DNA of 64,000 nucleotides from Sedimentisphaerales bacterium (GCA_016931715.1 JAFGEF010000038.1:51924-115923); one strand, 5' to 3'; shown: positions 40,478 to 50,356, numbered from the stretch's first letter. Notes: a model not told the origin generated them from the sequence alone. Numbers and translations are program-made.

Positions 40478-40507
40478 ATCTATTTTTATTACTCCTTTTT
40501 TAATTCA

Positions 40508-40550
40508 GCCATCCCCATCCTGAAAAACATCAGGATGAGGCTGCCACCCA
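40508..40550. repeat. REP-like element (family A) between recR and RAYT
   Basis: GCCATCCCCATCCTGA..TCAGGATGAGGCTGCCACCCA. Confidence 0.85.
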
Positions 40551-40579
40551 TATCTTAAATTCTAATGTCCAGGCTTATT

Positions 40580-40738
40580 CTACAATTGTTGAATATTTTC
40601 TATTTCCTTCTTGTGCCTTAAATCCTCATCTTTCTTTGATTCAAAATTAATACTCACACTAAACTTAATTCTATGCACACTGCTCACATAAGATGAAGAT
40701 AGTCCACTTGAAACTACCATATATTCTTTAACATCCAT
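40580..40738 (-). CDS. Candidate 52-aa small protein
   Basis: MDVKEYMVVSSGLSSSYVSSVHRIKFSVSINFESKKDEDLRHKKEIENIQQL; shares FESKxDEDLRxK with the small ORF at 41456-41554. Confidence 0.4.
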   Translation of the reverse strand: MDVKEYMVVSSGLSSSYVSSVHRIKFSVSINFESKKDEDLRHKKEIENIQQL

Positions 40739-40772
40739 ACCTATCTAACCTCATATAACTAAACACAATATC

Positions 40773-40808
40773 GGGTGGCATCCTCAAAGCCGTAGGCTTT
40801 GGGGATGG
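40773..40808. repeat. REP-like element directly downstream of RAYT
   Basis: GGGTGGCATCCTCAAAGCCgtaGGCTTTGGGGATGG. Confidence 0.8.
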
Positions 40809-40809
40809 T

Positions 40810-41376
40810 TCAAGTTACAGGGAAACTATCAAAATCTATCGATATTGGTCCTTCTCCAGCTTTCTGCCAATCAGCGGCACTTGAATAAGACCACTTTTCC
40901 GGAATTTCAACCAGATTCTTTCGAACCGGATTATTATGAATATATCTTACTACATTAATAACAGTCTTGTCTTTTATTATATTTCTATCGTAACCGCCGC
41001 CTTTCTGCCAAAATTGATATGGTCTATTTCTCTGGGAAGTTGCCAGAAATTTCAAGCCGGCAGGATTATTTTTTCTTAAATAAGTTATCGCTTTTCTTGA
41101 TACAGGCTGCTTTATTGACAGTAATATATCAGAAATAGAATATATCTCATTTTTGGGACAAATTAATAAATGGACGTGGTTCGGCATAAAAACATAAGCC
41201 CAAATATCAAATCTATATTTTTCTCTGCTCGAATTGATAGAATCCACTAAATATTTGCATGTTCTGTCTTTTGAAAGAAAATTCTGGTTCTTATAGCAGC
41301 AAAAAGTTAATTCGTGAGCATTGCCTGCTATATTATAACGGTGACAGCATTTTGTATATATTTTCCCGTTCAGCAT
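40810..41376 (-). mobile_element. REP-associated tyrosine transposase (RAYT, Y1/HUH family)
   Basis: HVHLLICPKNE HUH motif (FMPNHVHLLI), VVRYIHNNPVRKNLVEIPEKWSYSSA; flanked by REP elements. Confidence 0.92.
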
Positions 41377-41400
41377 ATATTATTATTCTAATTATAGAAA

Positions 41401-41445
41401 TGCCATCCCCATCCTGAAAAAACGTCAGGATGAGGATGCCACCCA
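41401..41445. repeat. REP-like element upstream of RAYT
   Basis: TGCCATCCCCATCCTGA..TCAGGATGAGGATGCCACCCA. Confidence 0.85.
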
Positions 41446-41455
41446 TAATTATATT

Positions 41456-41554
41456 TTAAATATTAGAGTTGGGAATACAATTTTGTATTCCTGTTTTATT
41501 TCTTAAATCCTCGTCCGCCTTTGATTCAAAATATTTACATTTACAATATTTCAT
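41456..41554 (-). CDS. Candidate 32-aa small protein translationally coupled to dnaX (TAATG)
   Basis: MKYCKCKYFESKADEDLRNKTGIQNCIPNSNI; start codon overlaps dnaX stop. Confidence 0.35.
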   Translation of the reverse strand: MKYCKCKYFESKADEDLRNKTGIQNCIPNSNI

Positions 41555-43230
41555 TAATCTTCTTCGATATTTGTAATAGTTGCGTCGAGACCAAGCAGGA
41601 CGGTTTTAACCGCCGGGTCGTTCATCAGTTCGTTTCTTCGCTGGCTTGTTCCTTTTGATTGGTCAACCGGGGCAACTTCCGGCGACTGCTCTTCCTGCGC
41701 AACTTCAAATTTCAGCCCGATTGGAATTGAAAACTGTTCACTCAAAAAAGCCTGTATCTGTGCTGCACGGCCGTTGCTTTCGCACATTTTTTTCTGCATC
41801 TGCGACGATGCTCCGAATTCAAGGGTCAGGACACCTTCTTCAAATCGGCTCGGTGCGGCAGAGCTTAATAATCCGCCTGTTCCGGGACCAAGACTTTTGG
41901 AAATTTCCTTTAGGAGATTTTGCCAGTTACTTTGAATCTCCTGCAAATTTATCGAACCGGAAACCGCGATTTTAGATGCGTTATTAGTAATTGGTGGCTG
42001 GTGATTAGTTATTAGCAACTCGTCTGCTTCGGGATTATTTACTGGAATAGGGATTTTTTTTTTAACTGCCGCGGAACTTACTGATGAAACTGAGCCTGAC
42101 TTTATCTGCGAAAGAAGATTATCTACATTCAGAAAATGCTCGCTCAAAGCGAATCGCAAAAGCGAAGCTTCCAGTAATGCCCGGCTTGTATCACTATTTT
42201 TAATTGCCCAGTGCAGTTTCTCCAAAGTTGAGATATTATATACAAGCGCTGCTATATCGAACTTCTCCGCCAATTCACCCGCGCGCTGCCTCTGCTGCTC
42301 AGTCATCACGACCAGCTCAGTTTTAATACCGGTAGATTTAACGACCATCAAATCGCGCATATAATCGATTAACGAATCGGCGATTTGCACTTCGCTTATA
42401 CCGACAGAGATTAAGTCTTCAATCGCAGCCAGTGTTCCGGCAGCATCACTTTCTGCAATTTTTTCTATCAGCTTCCAGAGTTTTTCGCTGTTAGGCTGGC
42501 CGAGAAATTCTTCGAGCAGCTTTATTGATAACGGCTCAATACCTGTGCTTAATAACCTGTCCAAAAGGCTCAGGCCGTCCCGCATCGAACCGTTTGCCAT
42601 TTTTGCAAGGGACATTATCAAATCTTCTTCGTACTTGATTTTTTCCTGCTTGAGCACGGATTTCAATTGTTCTGCAATTAAAGTCGGCCCGATATTGCGA
42701 AAATCGAATATCTGGCATCGCGACTGGATTGTTGCGATGACTTTATTAGGTTCAGTCGTAGCGAAAATAAATTTAACATGACTTGGCGGCTCTTCGAGGA
42801 TTTTCAACAGCGCGTTAAAGGCTCCTGTACTGAGCATATGGACTTCGTCTATGATATAGATTTTAAATCTTGCCCTTGCGGGCCTGTAGATAGCGTTTTG
42901 TCTGAGCTCTCGCACCTGCTCCACGCCGTTATTGGTAGCTCCGTCTATCTCGATAACATCGATATCTTCACCTGCGTTCACCGCGACGCAGCTTACGCAC
43001 TTGCAGCAAGGTGCAGGAGTCGGTTTATCGAACGCAAGGCAGTTCAGCGCTTTTGCAAGGATTCTTGCCATAGTGGTTTTTCCGACGCCGCGAGTACCTG
43101 TGAAAAGATAGGCGTGAGCAACCCTGTCGTTTTTGATGGCATTAATCAGCGTCTGCGCAATCGGTTCCTGGCCGATAACGTCGGCAAATGTCTGCGACCT
43201 GTATTTTCTTGCAAGAACTGTATAAGCCAT
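41554..43230 (-). CDS. dnaX: DNA polymerase III subunits gamma and tau
   Basis: YRSQTFADVIGQEPI, AYLFTGTRGVGKTTMARILAKALNC, CKCVSC zinc module, IIDEVHMLSTGAFNALLKILEEPP. Confidence 0.95.
   Translation of the reverse strand: MAYTVLARKYRSQTFADVIGQEPIAQTLINAIKNDRVAHAYLFTGTRGVGKTTMARILAKALNCLAFDKPTPAPCCKCVSCVAVNAGEDIDVIEIDGATNNGVEQVRELRQNAIYRPARARFKIYIIDEVHMLSTGAFNALLKILEEPPSHVKFIFATTEPNKVIATIQSRCQIFDFRNIGPTLIAEQLKSVLKQEKIKYEEDLIMSLAKMANGSMRDGLSLLDRLLSTGIEPLSIKLLEEFLGQPNSEKLWKLIEKIAESDAAGTLAAIEDLISVGISEVQIADSLIDYMRDLMVVKSTGIKTELVVMTEQQRQRAGELAEKFDIAALVYNISTLEKLHWAIKNSDTSRALLEASLLRFALSEHFLNVDNLLSQIKSGSVSSVSSAAVKKKIPIPVNNPEADELLITNHQPPITNNASKIAVSGSINLQEIQSNWQNLLKEISKSLGPGTGGLLSSAAPSRFEEGVLTLEFGASSQMQKKMCESNGRAAQIQAFLSEQFSIPIGLKFEVAQEEQSPEVAPVDQSKGTSQRRNELMNDPAVKTVLLGLDATITNIEED
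42054..42063 (-). promoter_or_regulatory. dnaX: A10 slippery run within dnaX
   Basis: Coding strand GTT AAA AAA AAA ATC at codons 390-392; both alternative frames stop within ~11 codons. Confidence 0.6.
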
Positions 43231-43491
43231 TGTAATATAATAAGTTATATTGAAAAAAACGCAAAAAACTCGTTTTACGCCGCATATTTAGTGCGGCTCC
43301 GAACCAGAAAGCAGTATAATACAAGAGATATTTTTTTTCTACAAAAACATTTTGATTTGACAGATTTTATATAAAAAGATATTGTGCAAATATGTTTTTT
43401 TGCTTAAATAAAAGGAAAATTAAAAAAGCATTTATTTTTGCTTTTTGCTTGAAGAAACGGGAAAAAATTCGAGACAAGGAAAGGAAAAGTT

Positions 43492-43674
43492 ATGCGAGTT
43501 ACTATAGAAGATACCTGCACTGCCTGCGGATTGTGTGTCGATACATGTCCTGAAGTATTCGAGATGGGGGACGAAATGGCACAGGTCATTGTCGATGAAG
43601 TTCCCGCCGAATACGAGGAAGCTGTTCAGCAGGCGGCTGACGAATGCCCCGTCGAAGCGATTATAGTCGATTAA
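43492..43674 (+). CDS. 4Fe-4S ferredoxin
   Basis: DTCTACGLCVDTCPEVF ... ADECPVEAI. Confidence 0.92.
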   Translation: MRVTIEDTCTACGLCVDTCPEVFEMGDEMAQVIVDEVPAEYEEAVQQAADECPVEAIIVD

Positions 43675-43707
43675 CCGGTTTTTTACAGAGCACAAGTTTA
43701 TATAAAA

Positions 43708-44976
43708 TCAGTCTTGTTGTTTTGACAGGGAATATACGCCCAATAGAAATGCCGCAAATCCTATAGCGAGTAAGATAAGGCATGGTATGGCAATTTCCAT
43801 TAAACTGAAGTTGCGCCATATAGCTCCCTCAAGGGCATAAATACCCCATTTTACAGGGCTGATATTGGAAAGCGAACGCAGCCAGGCAGGCATAAAATAC
43901 AGCGGCATCATACCTCCGCCAAGCATTGCCATAATCATAATAATAGCCCAGCCTGCACCGCCGGCGCTCTGCTCGGTACGTCCCAAAGTGCTTATGAGCA
44001 TCATTATACCTACGAAACAAAGTATCGTGCACAGATAAGCGAGTACGAAAAGAGGTAGATCTCCCACAGGCATTTTAAAAAACAATTTTGCTCCGATGTA
44101 CTGAATGCACATTATAAAACTGCAGGTTATAAAACACGCGGCGCCTTTACCTGCGAGAATATGTGCCCGTCCTGTCGGCCCGACTAATAATCGCTGAAAA
44201 GTTCCGCCTGCTCGCTCTTTTACTATCGAGATAGCAAACGTAGCAGCACAGCCGAGAATGCCCCAAAGCATAGCCTGTGGAAATGTAATTTGAAATGATG
44301 TCAAAGGTCCATCAGATTCCCGGCTTATATTTGTTTGTGAGAAATTAAGGATGTCTCCATTAAAACCCATTTTTAAGTTCTGGTCATTAATATCGTCGAA
44401 CAAAGTGTCAAAAGAATCAAATAAGTCAAGGAATAAATTCGCCTGCCTCGTATCGAGGTCGTTAGCGTCTTCAATTTCGCCTCGCCATTGGCTTATCTGG
44501 TCTTTCATCCAGTTTCTATCTGTAAAGTTTCCGCTCAAAGCTTCGAACTGGGCTTTTGCAAGAAGTCCCTGTAAGTATCCGCTTTCCATTTTGCGTGATG
44601 GGTCGGCTGCTATTTCTATTTTGGGTTCTTCGCTGTTAAAGATAGCTTCGAAACCATCTCCCATGCCTTTTTTAATAATAACTGCTGCGGCTATCCTGCT
44701 CTTTCTAACCTGTTCGATTGCTTCTTCTCTGCTTAACAGTGACACTTTAAGAGCATCACTGGATTCGAGCTTCGATATGTAAGAGGTTGAAAAATCAGAT
44801 TTGTCTTCGTCCACTACGGCTATTTTCATGCCGGTAGGACCTTCGCCGGCATCCGAATATATTGCTCCGAAGAAAAAGGCAAATACAAGAGGGAATACCA
44901 AAACCCAGAAAATATTACCCCTGTCGCTCATCAGTACGCGTATGTCTTTAACCGCAAGAAAGAAAACCTTATTCAT
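43708..44976 (-). CDS. ABC-2 type transporter permease (YhgE/DrrB-like)
   Basis: N-term VKDIRVLMSDRGNIFWVLVFPLVFAFFFGAIY, large extracytoplasmic domain, five C-terminal TMs. Confidence 0.88.
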   Translation of the reverse strand: MNKVFFLAVKDIRVLMSDRGNIFWVLVFPLVFAFFFGAIYSDAGEGPTGMKIAVVDEDKSDFSTSYISKLESSDALKVSLLSREEAIEQVRKSRIAAAVIIKKGMGDGFEAIFNSEEPKIEIAADPSRKMESGYLQGLLAKAQFEALSGNFTDRNWMKDQISQWRGEIEDANDLDTRQANLFLDLFDSFDTLFDDINDQNLKMGFNGDILNFSQTNISRESDGPLTSFQITFPQAMLWGILGCAATFAISIVKERAGGTFQRLLVGPTGRAHILAGKGAACFITCSFIMCIQYIGAKLFFKMPVGDLPLFVLAYLCTILCFVGIMMLISTLGRTEQSAGGAGWAIIMIMAMLGGGMMPLYFMPAWLRSLSNISPVKWGIYALEGAIWRNFSLMEIAIPCLILLAIGFAAFLLGVYSLSKQQD

Positions 44977-45906
44977 TTAATCTCTGAGCCTCCTTCCTGT
45001 CAGGTTGAGAAAAACATCTTCAAGGTTTGCTGTTTGAACTTTAATCGAATGAAAACGCAGGCCGCTTCGATTAAGTTTTGCCAGAGATTCCATCGGCTGG
45101 CTCGTTTTGAACCTGATTATGCGTTCCTCTAACTGAATATCCTTATCATCCACAAACATCTTTATTTTTTCGACATCGGATATTTTCTCTTCTAATTCAG
45201 CTTCGATATGAGACGGGCCGCCATGTCTGGTGATAAGATTCTCGACATTATCAATATCCAGAATTTTACCATGGTCGAGTATTGCGATTTTATCACAAAG
45301 GCGCTGAGCCTCTTCCATATAATGAGTCGTATAGATTATTGTCCTGCCTTCCTTTTTCATAGCCTCGATAGTATCGAATATTAAATTGCGGGATTGCGGA
45401 TCAACTCCGACTGTCGGCTCATCAAGCAGTAATATGGACGGCTCATGCAAAAAAGAGCAAACCATATTAAGTCTGCGTTTCATGCCCCCGCTGTATTTGG
45501 AGACCTTCTCCTTTCTGCGTTTCAACAGGCCGGCTATCTTAAGACAATCTGCTGTTTTCTCTCTTAATTTTCTTCCTCTTATACCGTAAATCCTGCCCCA
45601 AAAGTGAAGATTTTCCTCTGCCGATAGTTCTTCATAAATAGCCAAAGACTGGGGAACCACGCCCAGAGACCTGCGAACCTCAATCAAAGTCGGGTCTGTT
45701 TTGCCATTAAGTGAAACAATGCCGCTATCAGGCCTGATAAGTCCGCAAAGAAGTTTTATCGCCGTAGTTTTGCCCGCGCCATTGGGGCCTAAAAGCCCGA
45801 AAGTCTGGCCTTTGCCGACATTAAAGCTTACATCGTCAAGCGCTGTTGTATTTCCATATTTCTTATTTAAATTCTGAACATCAATCATTTGATTTTTCAG
45901 CCTCAT
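44977..45906 (-). CDS. ABC transporter ATP-binding protein
   Basis: FGLLGPNGAGKTTAIKLLCGL; YSGGMKRRLNM; ILLLDEPTVGVDPQSR. Confidence 0.94.
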   Translation of the reverse strand: MRLKNQMIDVQNLNKKYGNTTALDDVSFNVGKGQTFGLLGPNGAGKTTAIKLLCGLIRPDSGIVSLNGKTDPTLIEVRRSLGVVPQSLAIYEELSAEENLHFWGRIYGIRGRKLREKTADCLKIAGLLKRRKEKVSKYSGGMKRRLNMVCSFLHEPSILLLDEPTVGVDPQSRNLIFDTIEAMKKEGRTIIYTTHYMEEAQRLCDKIAILDHGKILDIDNVENLITRHGGPSHIEAELEEKISDVEKIKMFVDDKDIQLEERIIRFKTSQPMESLAKLNRSGLRFHSIKVQTANLEDVFLNLTGRRLRD

Positions 45907-46709
45907 GAAAGTTCTATGCTTCTTTCATAAGCTTTTTTCAGGGCGGCATATACCATCGGGCCGAAATTTGCTTCGTTGAATACCTTGATAGCCGCTTCGG
46001 TGGTTCCACCGGGAGAAGTGACTCTTTTACGAAGAAGCGCAGGGCTTTCAGCGTTTTTATCTGCATGACTGGCAAGCAGACCGGCTCCTTTGGCTGTCTG
46101 AAGAACAAGGTCTTTAGCAGTCTCCTCTGGCAAACCCAATTCAACTCCGGCTTTTATCATTTCTTCCATCAGAAGGAAAAAGTATGCAGGACCGCTGCCG
46201 CTTAAAGCGGTTACGGCGTCAATCATTCCTTCATCCTCGACAACAACGGTTTTTCCGACCGCCGAGAAAATCGATGTCGCTTTATCGAGCAGTTTTTTTG
46301 CCGGCTCGTTTGCGAATAATGCAGCCGCTCCTTCGCCTATCAGGGCAGGTGTATTGGGCATAACGCGAATTATTGCTATATCGCCCAGAACAGATGCAAT
46401 TCTGGAAATTTTTATACCCGCCGCTATTGAAATTACAAGTTTTACGGAATCAACAGCGTCTTTAATGCTTTTGAGAGCATCGTTCATATGCTGAGGCTTA
46501 ACACTCAAAACGAGCACATCGACATGAGCCGCGAGCCTGCTGTTTTCACTGAAAACTTTTACGCCATATTTTCCGGCGAGAAATTCGAGCCTTTCCTCCC
46601 TTATATCACTTAACATGACATTTTCAGGTTTATACACTTTGGCGGTTATTACGCCCTTTATGATAGCTTCCGCCATATTCCCGCTGCCTATGAATCCTAT
46701 TTTTTCCAT
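45903..46709 (-). CDS. proC: Pyrroline-5-carboxylate reductase
   Basis: IGFIGSGNMAEAIIKG; VMPNTPALIGEGAAAL; ALSGSGPAYFFLLMEEMIKAGVELGL; VTSPGGTTEAAI. Confidence 0.95.
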   Translation of the reverse strand: MEKIGFIGSGNMAEAIIKGVITAKVYKPENVMLSDIREERLEFLAGKYGVKVFSENSRLAAHVDVLVLSVKPQHMNDALKSIKDAVDSVKLVISIAAGIKISRIASVLGDIAIIRVMPNTPALIGEGAAALFANEPAKKLLDKATSIFSAVGKTVVVEDEGMIDAVTALSGSGPAYFFLLMEEMIKAGVELGLPEETAKDLVLQTAKGAGLLASHADKNAESPALLRKRVTSPGGTTEAAIKVFNEANFGPMVYAALKKAYERSIELS

Positions 46710-46807
46710 AATTCTGTTCCTATTATTTCTGAAAATTGAGTCTTGTTAAAATCTGTTTCTGTCATATAATCTATTTATAAACTATAAATGTAATTCGGAG
46801 AAAAGCA

Positions 46808-47311
46808 ATGCAAAAACAAGTCGAATATTCAGATGCAATAAAAACAAAATATCCCGAGCAGGTCGTCATCGTCATCGCAAAGGATAAGAACGGCAAAGTA
46901 AATCCCGTCACATTGGGCTGGACAATGATTGTTTCAGGCAATCCTCCTATGATGGCAATTGCAGTAGCGAAAAAGCATTATTCAATCGAAGCAATCAGTT
47001 ACTCGCGATGCTTTACGATTTGCTATCCATCTTCGGAAATGGCCGATGAAACTCTCTTTTTCGGCTCGAAGTCCGGCAGAGATACAGATAAATTCGCCGA
47101 ATGCAAATGCAATGCACAGCCTGCGGAAAAAATTGATTCAGTACTTTTAAGCGATGCAGTCGCAAATTTCGAATGTCTGCTCGATTCACAGGCTGAAGCG
47201 GGAGACCACATTATCTTCATCGCCAAAATAGTCTGTTCCCACATGAACACCGAACCGAAAAAACGCCTCTATACCACCGCTCCAGGTCATAAACTCGGCA
47301 CGGCTTCATAG
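46808..47311 (+). CDS. Flavin reductase-like domain protein
   Basis: NPVTLGWTMIVSGNPPMMAIAVAKKHYSIEAI ... FGSKSGRDTDKF. Confidence 0.8.
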   Translation: MQKQVEYSDAIKTKYPEQVVIVIAKDKNGKVNPVTLGWTMIVSGNPPMMAIAVAKKHYSIEAISYSRCFTICYPSSEMADETLFFGSKSGRDTDKFAECKCNAQPAEKIDSVLLSDAVANFECLLDSQAEAGDHIIFIAKIVCSHMNTEPKKRLYTTAPGHKLGTAS

Positions 47312-47372
47312 AAAATTAACCATAAGTCCTGTGTTGCGAAAGCAGTATTAGAACCTCTAACAAAAAGAATCG

Positions 47373-47436
47373 TGTCGCGGGCATCTTGCCCGCGAAATAT
47401 TACCAGAGCCTGCCCTGAGCGATAAACGAATGGGAT
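47373..47436. repeat. Palindromic repeat, GTGTCGCGGGCA..TGCCCGCG family
   Basis: GCGGGCA-tct-TGCCCGC followed by AGCCTGCCCTGAGCGATAAACGAATGG, cf. 39822-39866. Confidence 0.65.
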
Positions 47437-47638
47437 GGCAATGCTGCATCTTAAAAAATTCATCGAATTTTCATAATTATCTTTTTTGTCAGAAAACGGA
47501 ATAAAAACGACAAAAGCAGTTTAAAAACAAAACCAGCCGAATCTTCTTGAAAATCGGCTGTTATTTGAGTAAAGTATGCGAATAATCTGGAAATACTGAG
47601 TTCGTATATCAGGCTGTTTGCCTGGTATTTGAAGTCCC

Positions 47639-47727
47639 GGAGAGGTGTCGGAGCGGCTGATCGAGCTGGTTTCGAAAACCAGTGTGCTCTTTATAGAGTA
47701 CCGCGGGTTCGAATCCCGCCCTCTCCG
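47639..47727 (+). tRNA. tRNA-Ser (anticodon CGA)
   Basis: GGAGAGG...CCTCTCC acceptor pairing; CTGGT-TTCGAAA-ACCAG anticodon arm; long variable arm; GGGTTCGAATCCC T arm. Confidence 0.95.
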
Positions 47728-47887
47728 TTTTATCTTTTGTGGTGCCGTTTATGCCTATGCCTGTCTTTTTAATCTTCAAACACTGTTGCTGTAATACTAT
47801 TGCCGATAGCCTTGTGATATTCGTGAGCTTTTGGTATCATGTTGGAAGTACAGGCGTTAGATGGTCGTGATTTTGTGACACAATATT

Positions 47888-49180
47888 ATGAGTAAGCCGA
47901 ATGTAAAAATAGCGGTTTCTTTTTTTGGCAGATTAGGGCCAGGGTTGCTTCTGGCGGCTACCTCCATTGGTGCGAGTCATCTTGTTATGAGCCCTCAAGC
48001 GGGCTGTTTGTTCGGGTTTCAGTTACTTTGGCTCGTGCTCTTTACTCATCTGTTCAAGTATCACGCCTTTGAGTTTGGCCCGCGCTACGCTGCGGCGACC
48101 GGGGAATCACTTATTGCAGGATATGCCAGAATGCCGGGACCGAAAGGATGGGCATTGTGGATTCTTCTGTTTGTGACTGTAGCTCAGGGTATAGGAGTCC
48201 TGGCCGGCGTGGTCGCTATAGCCGCCGCTGTTCTATCCACATTTATAGGACATGAGCCTTTTACCGGCTTCTACGTCATCCTGGTTATTGGAACAGTACT
48301 GCTTTTTCTGGTATTGGGTGGGTACAACTGGCTGGACTTCCTCAATAAAATCATGATGACAGTTCTTTTTCTGGCGACAATTGTGGTATTTGTCCCGGCC
48401 TTTCCCGATCCTGCTGAATTCAAATATTTCGTAATTCCCTCTGTACCGGCAGGTTCGATTGCCGTTATTACCGGCATCCTGGGCTGGATGCCAACGGGGA
48501 TAGACGTATCAATCTGGCACTCACTTTGGACGCTGGAGAAGCATCGAGAGCTGACTTCGGATGTGACTTTAGAGGGCAGGTGGAAGATATTCAGGTTATC
48601 ACTAATGGATATGAGGGCGGGATACATCTTGTCTTTCATCGTTGCCTCCGTTTTTCTTATGTTGGCCGCTGTGTATCTTCATGGAACGCCTGATAAGATT
48701 GATGGAGCGGAATTTGCCCGTTCTCTCGCTAAAATCTATACCAACAACATCGGTTATTGGATGTATTTCGTCTTCATGGTCGCCGCCTTCACCGCAATGT
48801 ACTCTACCGTGTACACCGTGATGGACGGTTTCTCTCGTTCCTTCGCCGAGATGGCTTCGACACTGTTTCCGAAGCTCAGAGCCAAATGGCGGATGAAACT
48901 GTATTGGATATTTGTCATTTTCACATCTGCTTTCGCAATTCTTATTCTATTGGTATTCAAAGGCAAGAATCCGGTGACACTCGTGCTGGACGTTGCTTTT
49001 TTGAGTCTTTGTTTTGCTCCACTCTATTACGGCCTGAACTACTACTGTGTCACCCGCCTTATCAAAGAAGAGAAGTTCAGGCCCGGGACTACAGCCCGCC
49101 TGGTTGCGCTTGCGGGCATTGTTATAGTGCTTTTCGCGACTTTTGTTTGCGCAGCGTATAAGTTCGATTTATTGAAATAA
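47888..49180 (+). CDS. Nramp family divalent metal transporter
   Basis: LGPGLLLAATSIGASHLVMSPQAGCLFGFQLLW; Nramp-like TM1. Confidence 0.82.
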   Translation: MSKPNVKIAVSFFGRLGPGLLLAATSIGASHLVMSPQAGCLFGFQLLWLVLFTHLFKYHAFEFGPRYAAATGESLIAGYARMPGPKGWALWILLFVTVAQGIGVLAGVVAIAAAVLSTFIGHEPFTGFYVILVIGTVLLFLVLGGYNWLDFLNKIMMTVLFLATIVVFVPAFPDPAEFKYFVIPSVPAGSIAVITGILGWMPTGIDVSIWHSLWTLEKHRELTSDVTLEGRWKIFRLSLMDMRAGYILSFIVASVFLMLAAVYLHGTPDKIDGAEFARSLAKIYTNNIGYWMYFVFMVAAFTAMYSTVYTVMDGFSRSFAEMASTLFPKLRAKWRMKLYWIFVIFTSAFAILILLVFKGKNPVTLVLDVAFLSLCFAPLYYGLNYYCVTRLIKEEKFRPGTTARLVALAGIVIVLFATFVCAAYKFDLLK

Positions 49181-49429
49181 TTCAGCGTCCGTGCATTGTT
49201 AGTATTATCGGCCAGGTACGAGCAATTTGTACGCCGGGTATTGAACGCTATTGCATTTTTATAGGCTTCCTTAAGTAACTGATATATCTATACTGAACAT
49301 TGTGAACCGTTAAGGCAATTGACACCGAGCAGATTATTCAGTAAAATTATGGAATTAAATGCGTAAGATGGCGGTTTTTGAAATCCGCCGGAATATTTAT
49401 AAATAATTATAATTTAGGAGGAGTAATTA

Positions 49430-50293
49430 ATGATGTCTATGAAATATTATTTCTATTGTATGGTTACTATGATGCTTTTAGTATGCAATATTAGTAAAGG
49501 GGCAATCGTCGTCTTTCAATCGACTGCCAAAGCCGATACGTATGTGCAGCAAAATTCACCTGATGAGAATTCAGGCACCAAAGGAGCTTTATCAGTAGCA
49601 GGTTCCGAAGCATTAAATTTGTCAGGACAACCGGTTGGAAAAACAGATACTTTTCTTATGTTCAACATGGCTTCAGAAGTCGCGTATATGGATGCTTCTT
49701 TCGGATCGCAGAATTGGATTATCCAGGAAATTAGTCTGCATTTTGTCGAGCAATCCGCACCAAGTAATTCCCGATTCGGTATTGGTAAAGGCCATTTTGA
49801 AGTTCGCTGGATTGCCGCAGATGATTGGTCAGAAACATCGTTGACATGGAATACCAAAGACAATTATCTTGGCAAGGATACTGATATTCCGGTAGGAGTA
49901 TTTGACAATCTTTTTTGCGGTGACGCATACATTCCTACGCAACGTTTCACTTTAAAAACACCCAAATCGATGGTCGATGATATTCGCGATGGCAATGATA
50001 TCAGTTTTTATTTGTCCGCGTTAGATACGTCCATAGGTTTCACATTCAATTCCAAAGAAATTACCGGCACTCGACCACATCCATATATTGAACTGACCGC
50101 TATTGTATATGACGATGCAGACCTTAATCATGATGGTTACATTAACTTTTCGGACTATGAGATAATTTTCAAAAACTGGAATTCGACAGGGCCTGAAGTT
50201 GATGGAGATGTTAACAAAGATGGTATAGTTGATAATAAAGACATGAATGGACTCCTGAAATTTTGGGAATATTGGTTGGATTCAAACCTTTAG
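49430..50293 (+). CDS. Secreted DNRLRE-domain protein with C-terminal dockerin-like repeats
   Basis: Signal peptide; FQSTAKADTYVQQNSPDENSGTKGALSVAG; DLNHDGYINFSDYEIIFKNW and DVNKDGIVDNKDMNGLLKFW. Confidence 0.82.
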   Translation: MMSMKYYFYCMVTMMLLVCNISKGAIVVFQSTAKADTYVQQNSPDENSGTKGALSVAGSEALNLSGQPVGKTDTFLMFNMASEVAYMDASFGSQNWIIQEISLHFVEQSAPSNSRFGIGKGHFEVRWIAADDWSETSLTWNTKDNYLGKDTDIPVGVFDNLFCGDAYIPTQRFTLKTPKSMVDDIRDGNDISFYLSALDTSIGFTFNSKEITGTRPHPYIELTAIVYDDADLNHDGYINFSDYEIIFKNWNSTGPEVDGDVNKDGIVDNKDMNGLLKFWEYWLDSNL

Positions 50294-50356
50294 ATTATAG
50301 AAAGATAGTTTCATTTGGCAAAATTACTATGCCTGCCTTATTGAAAAACGATTAAG

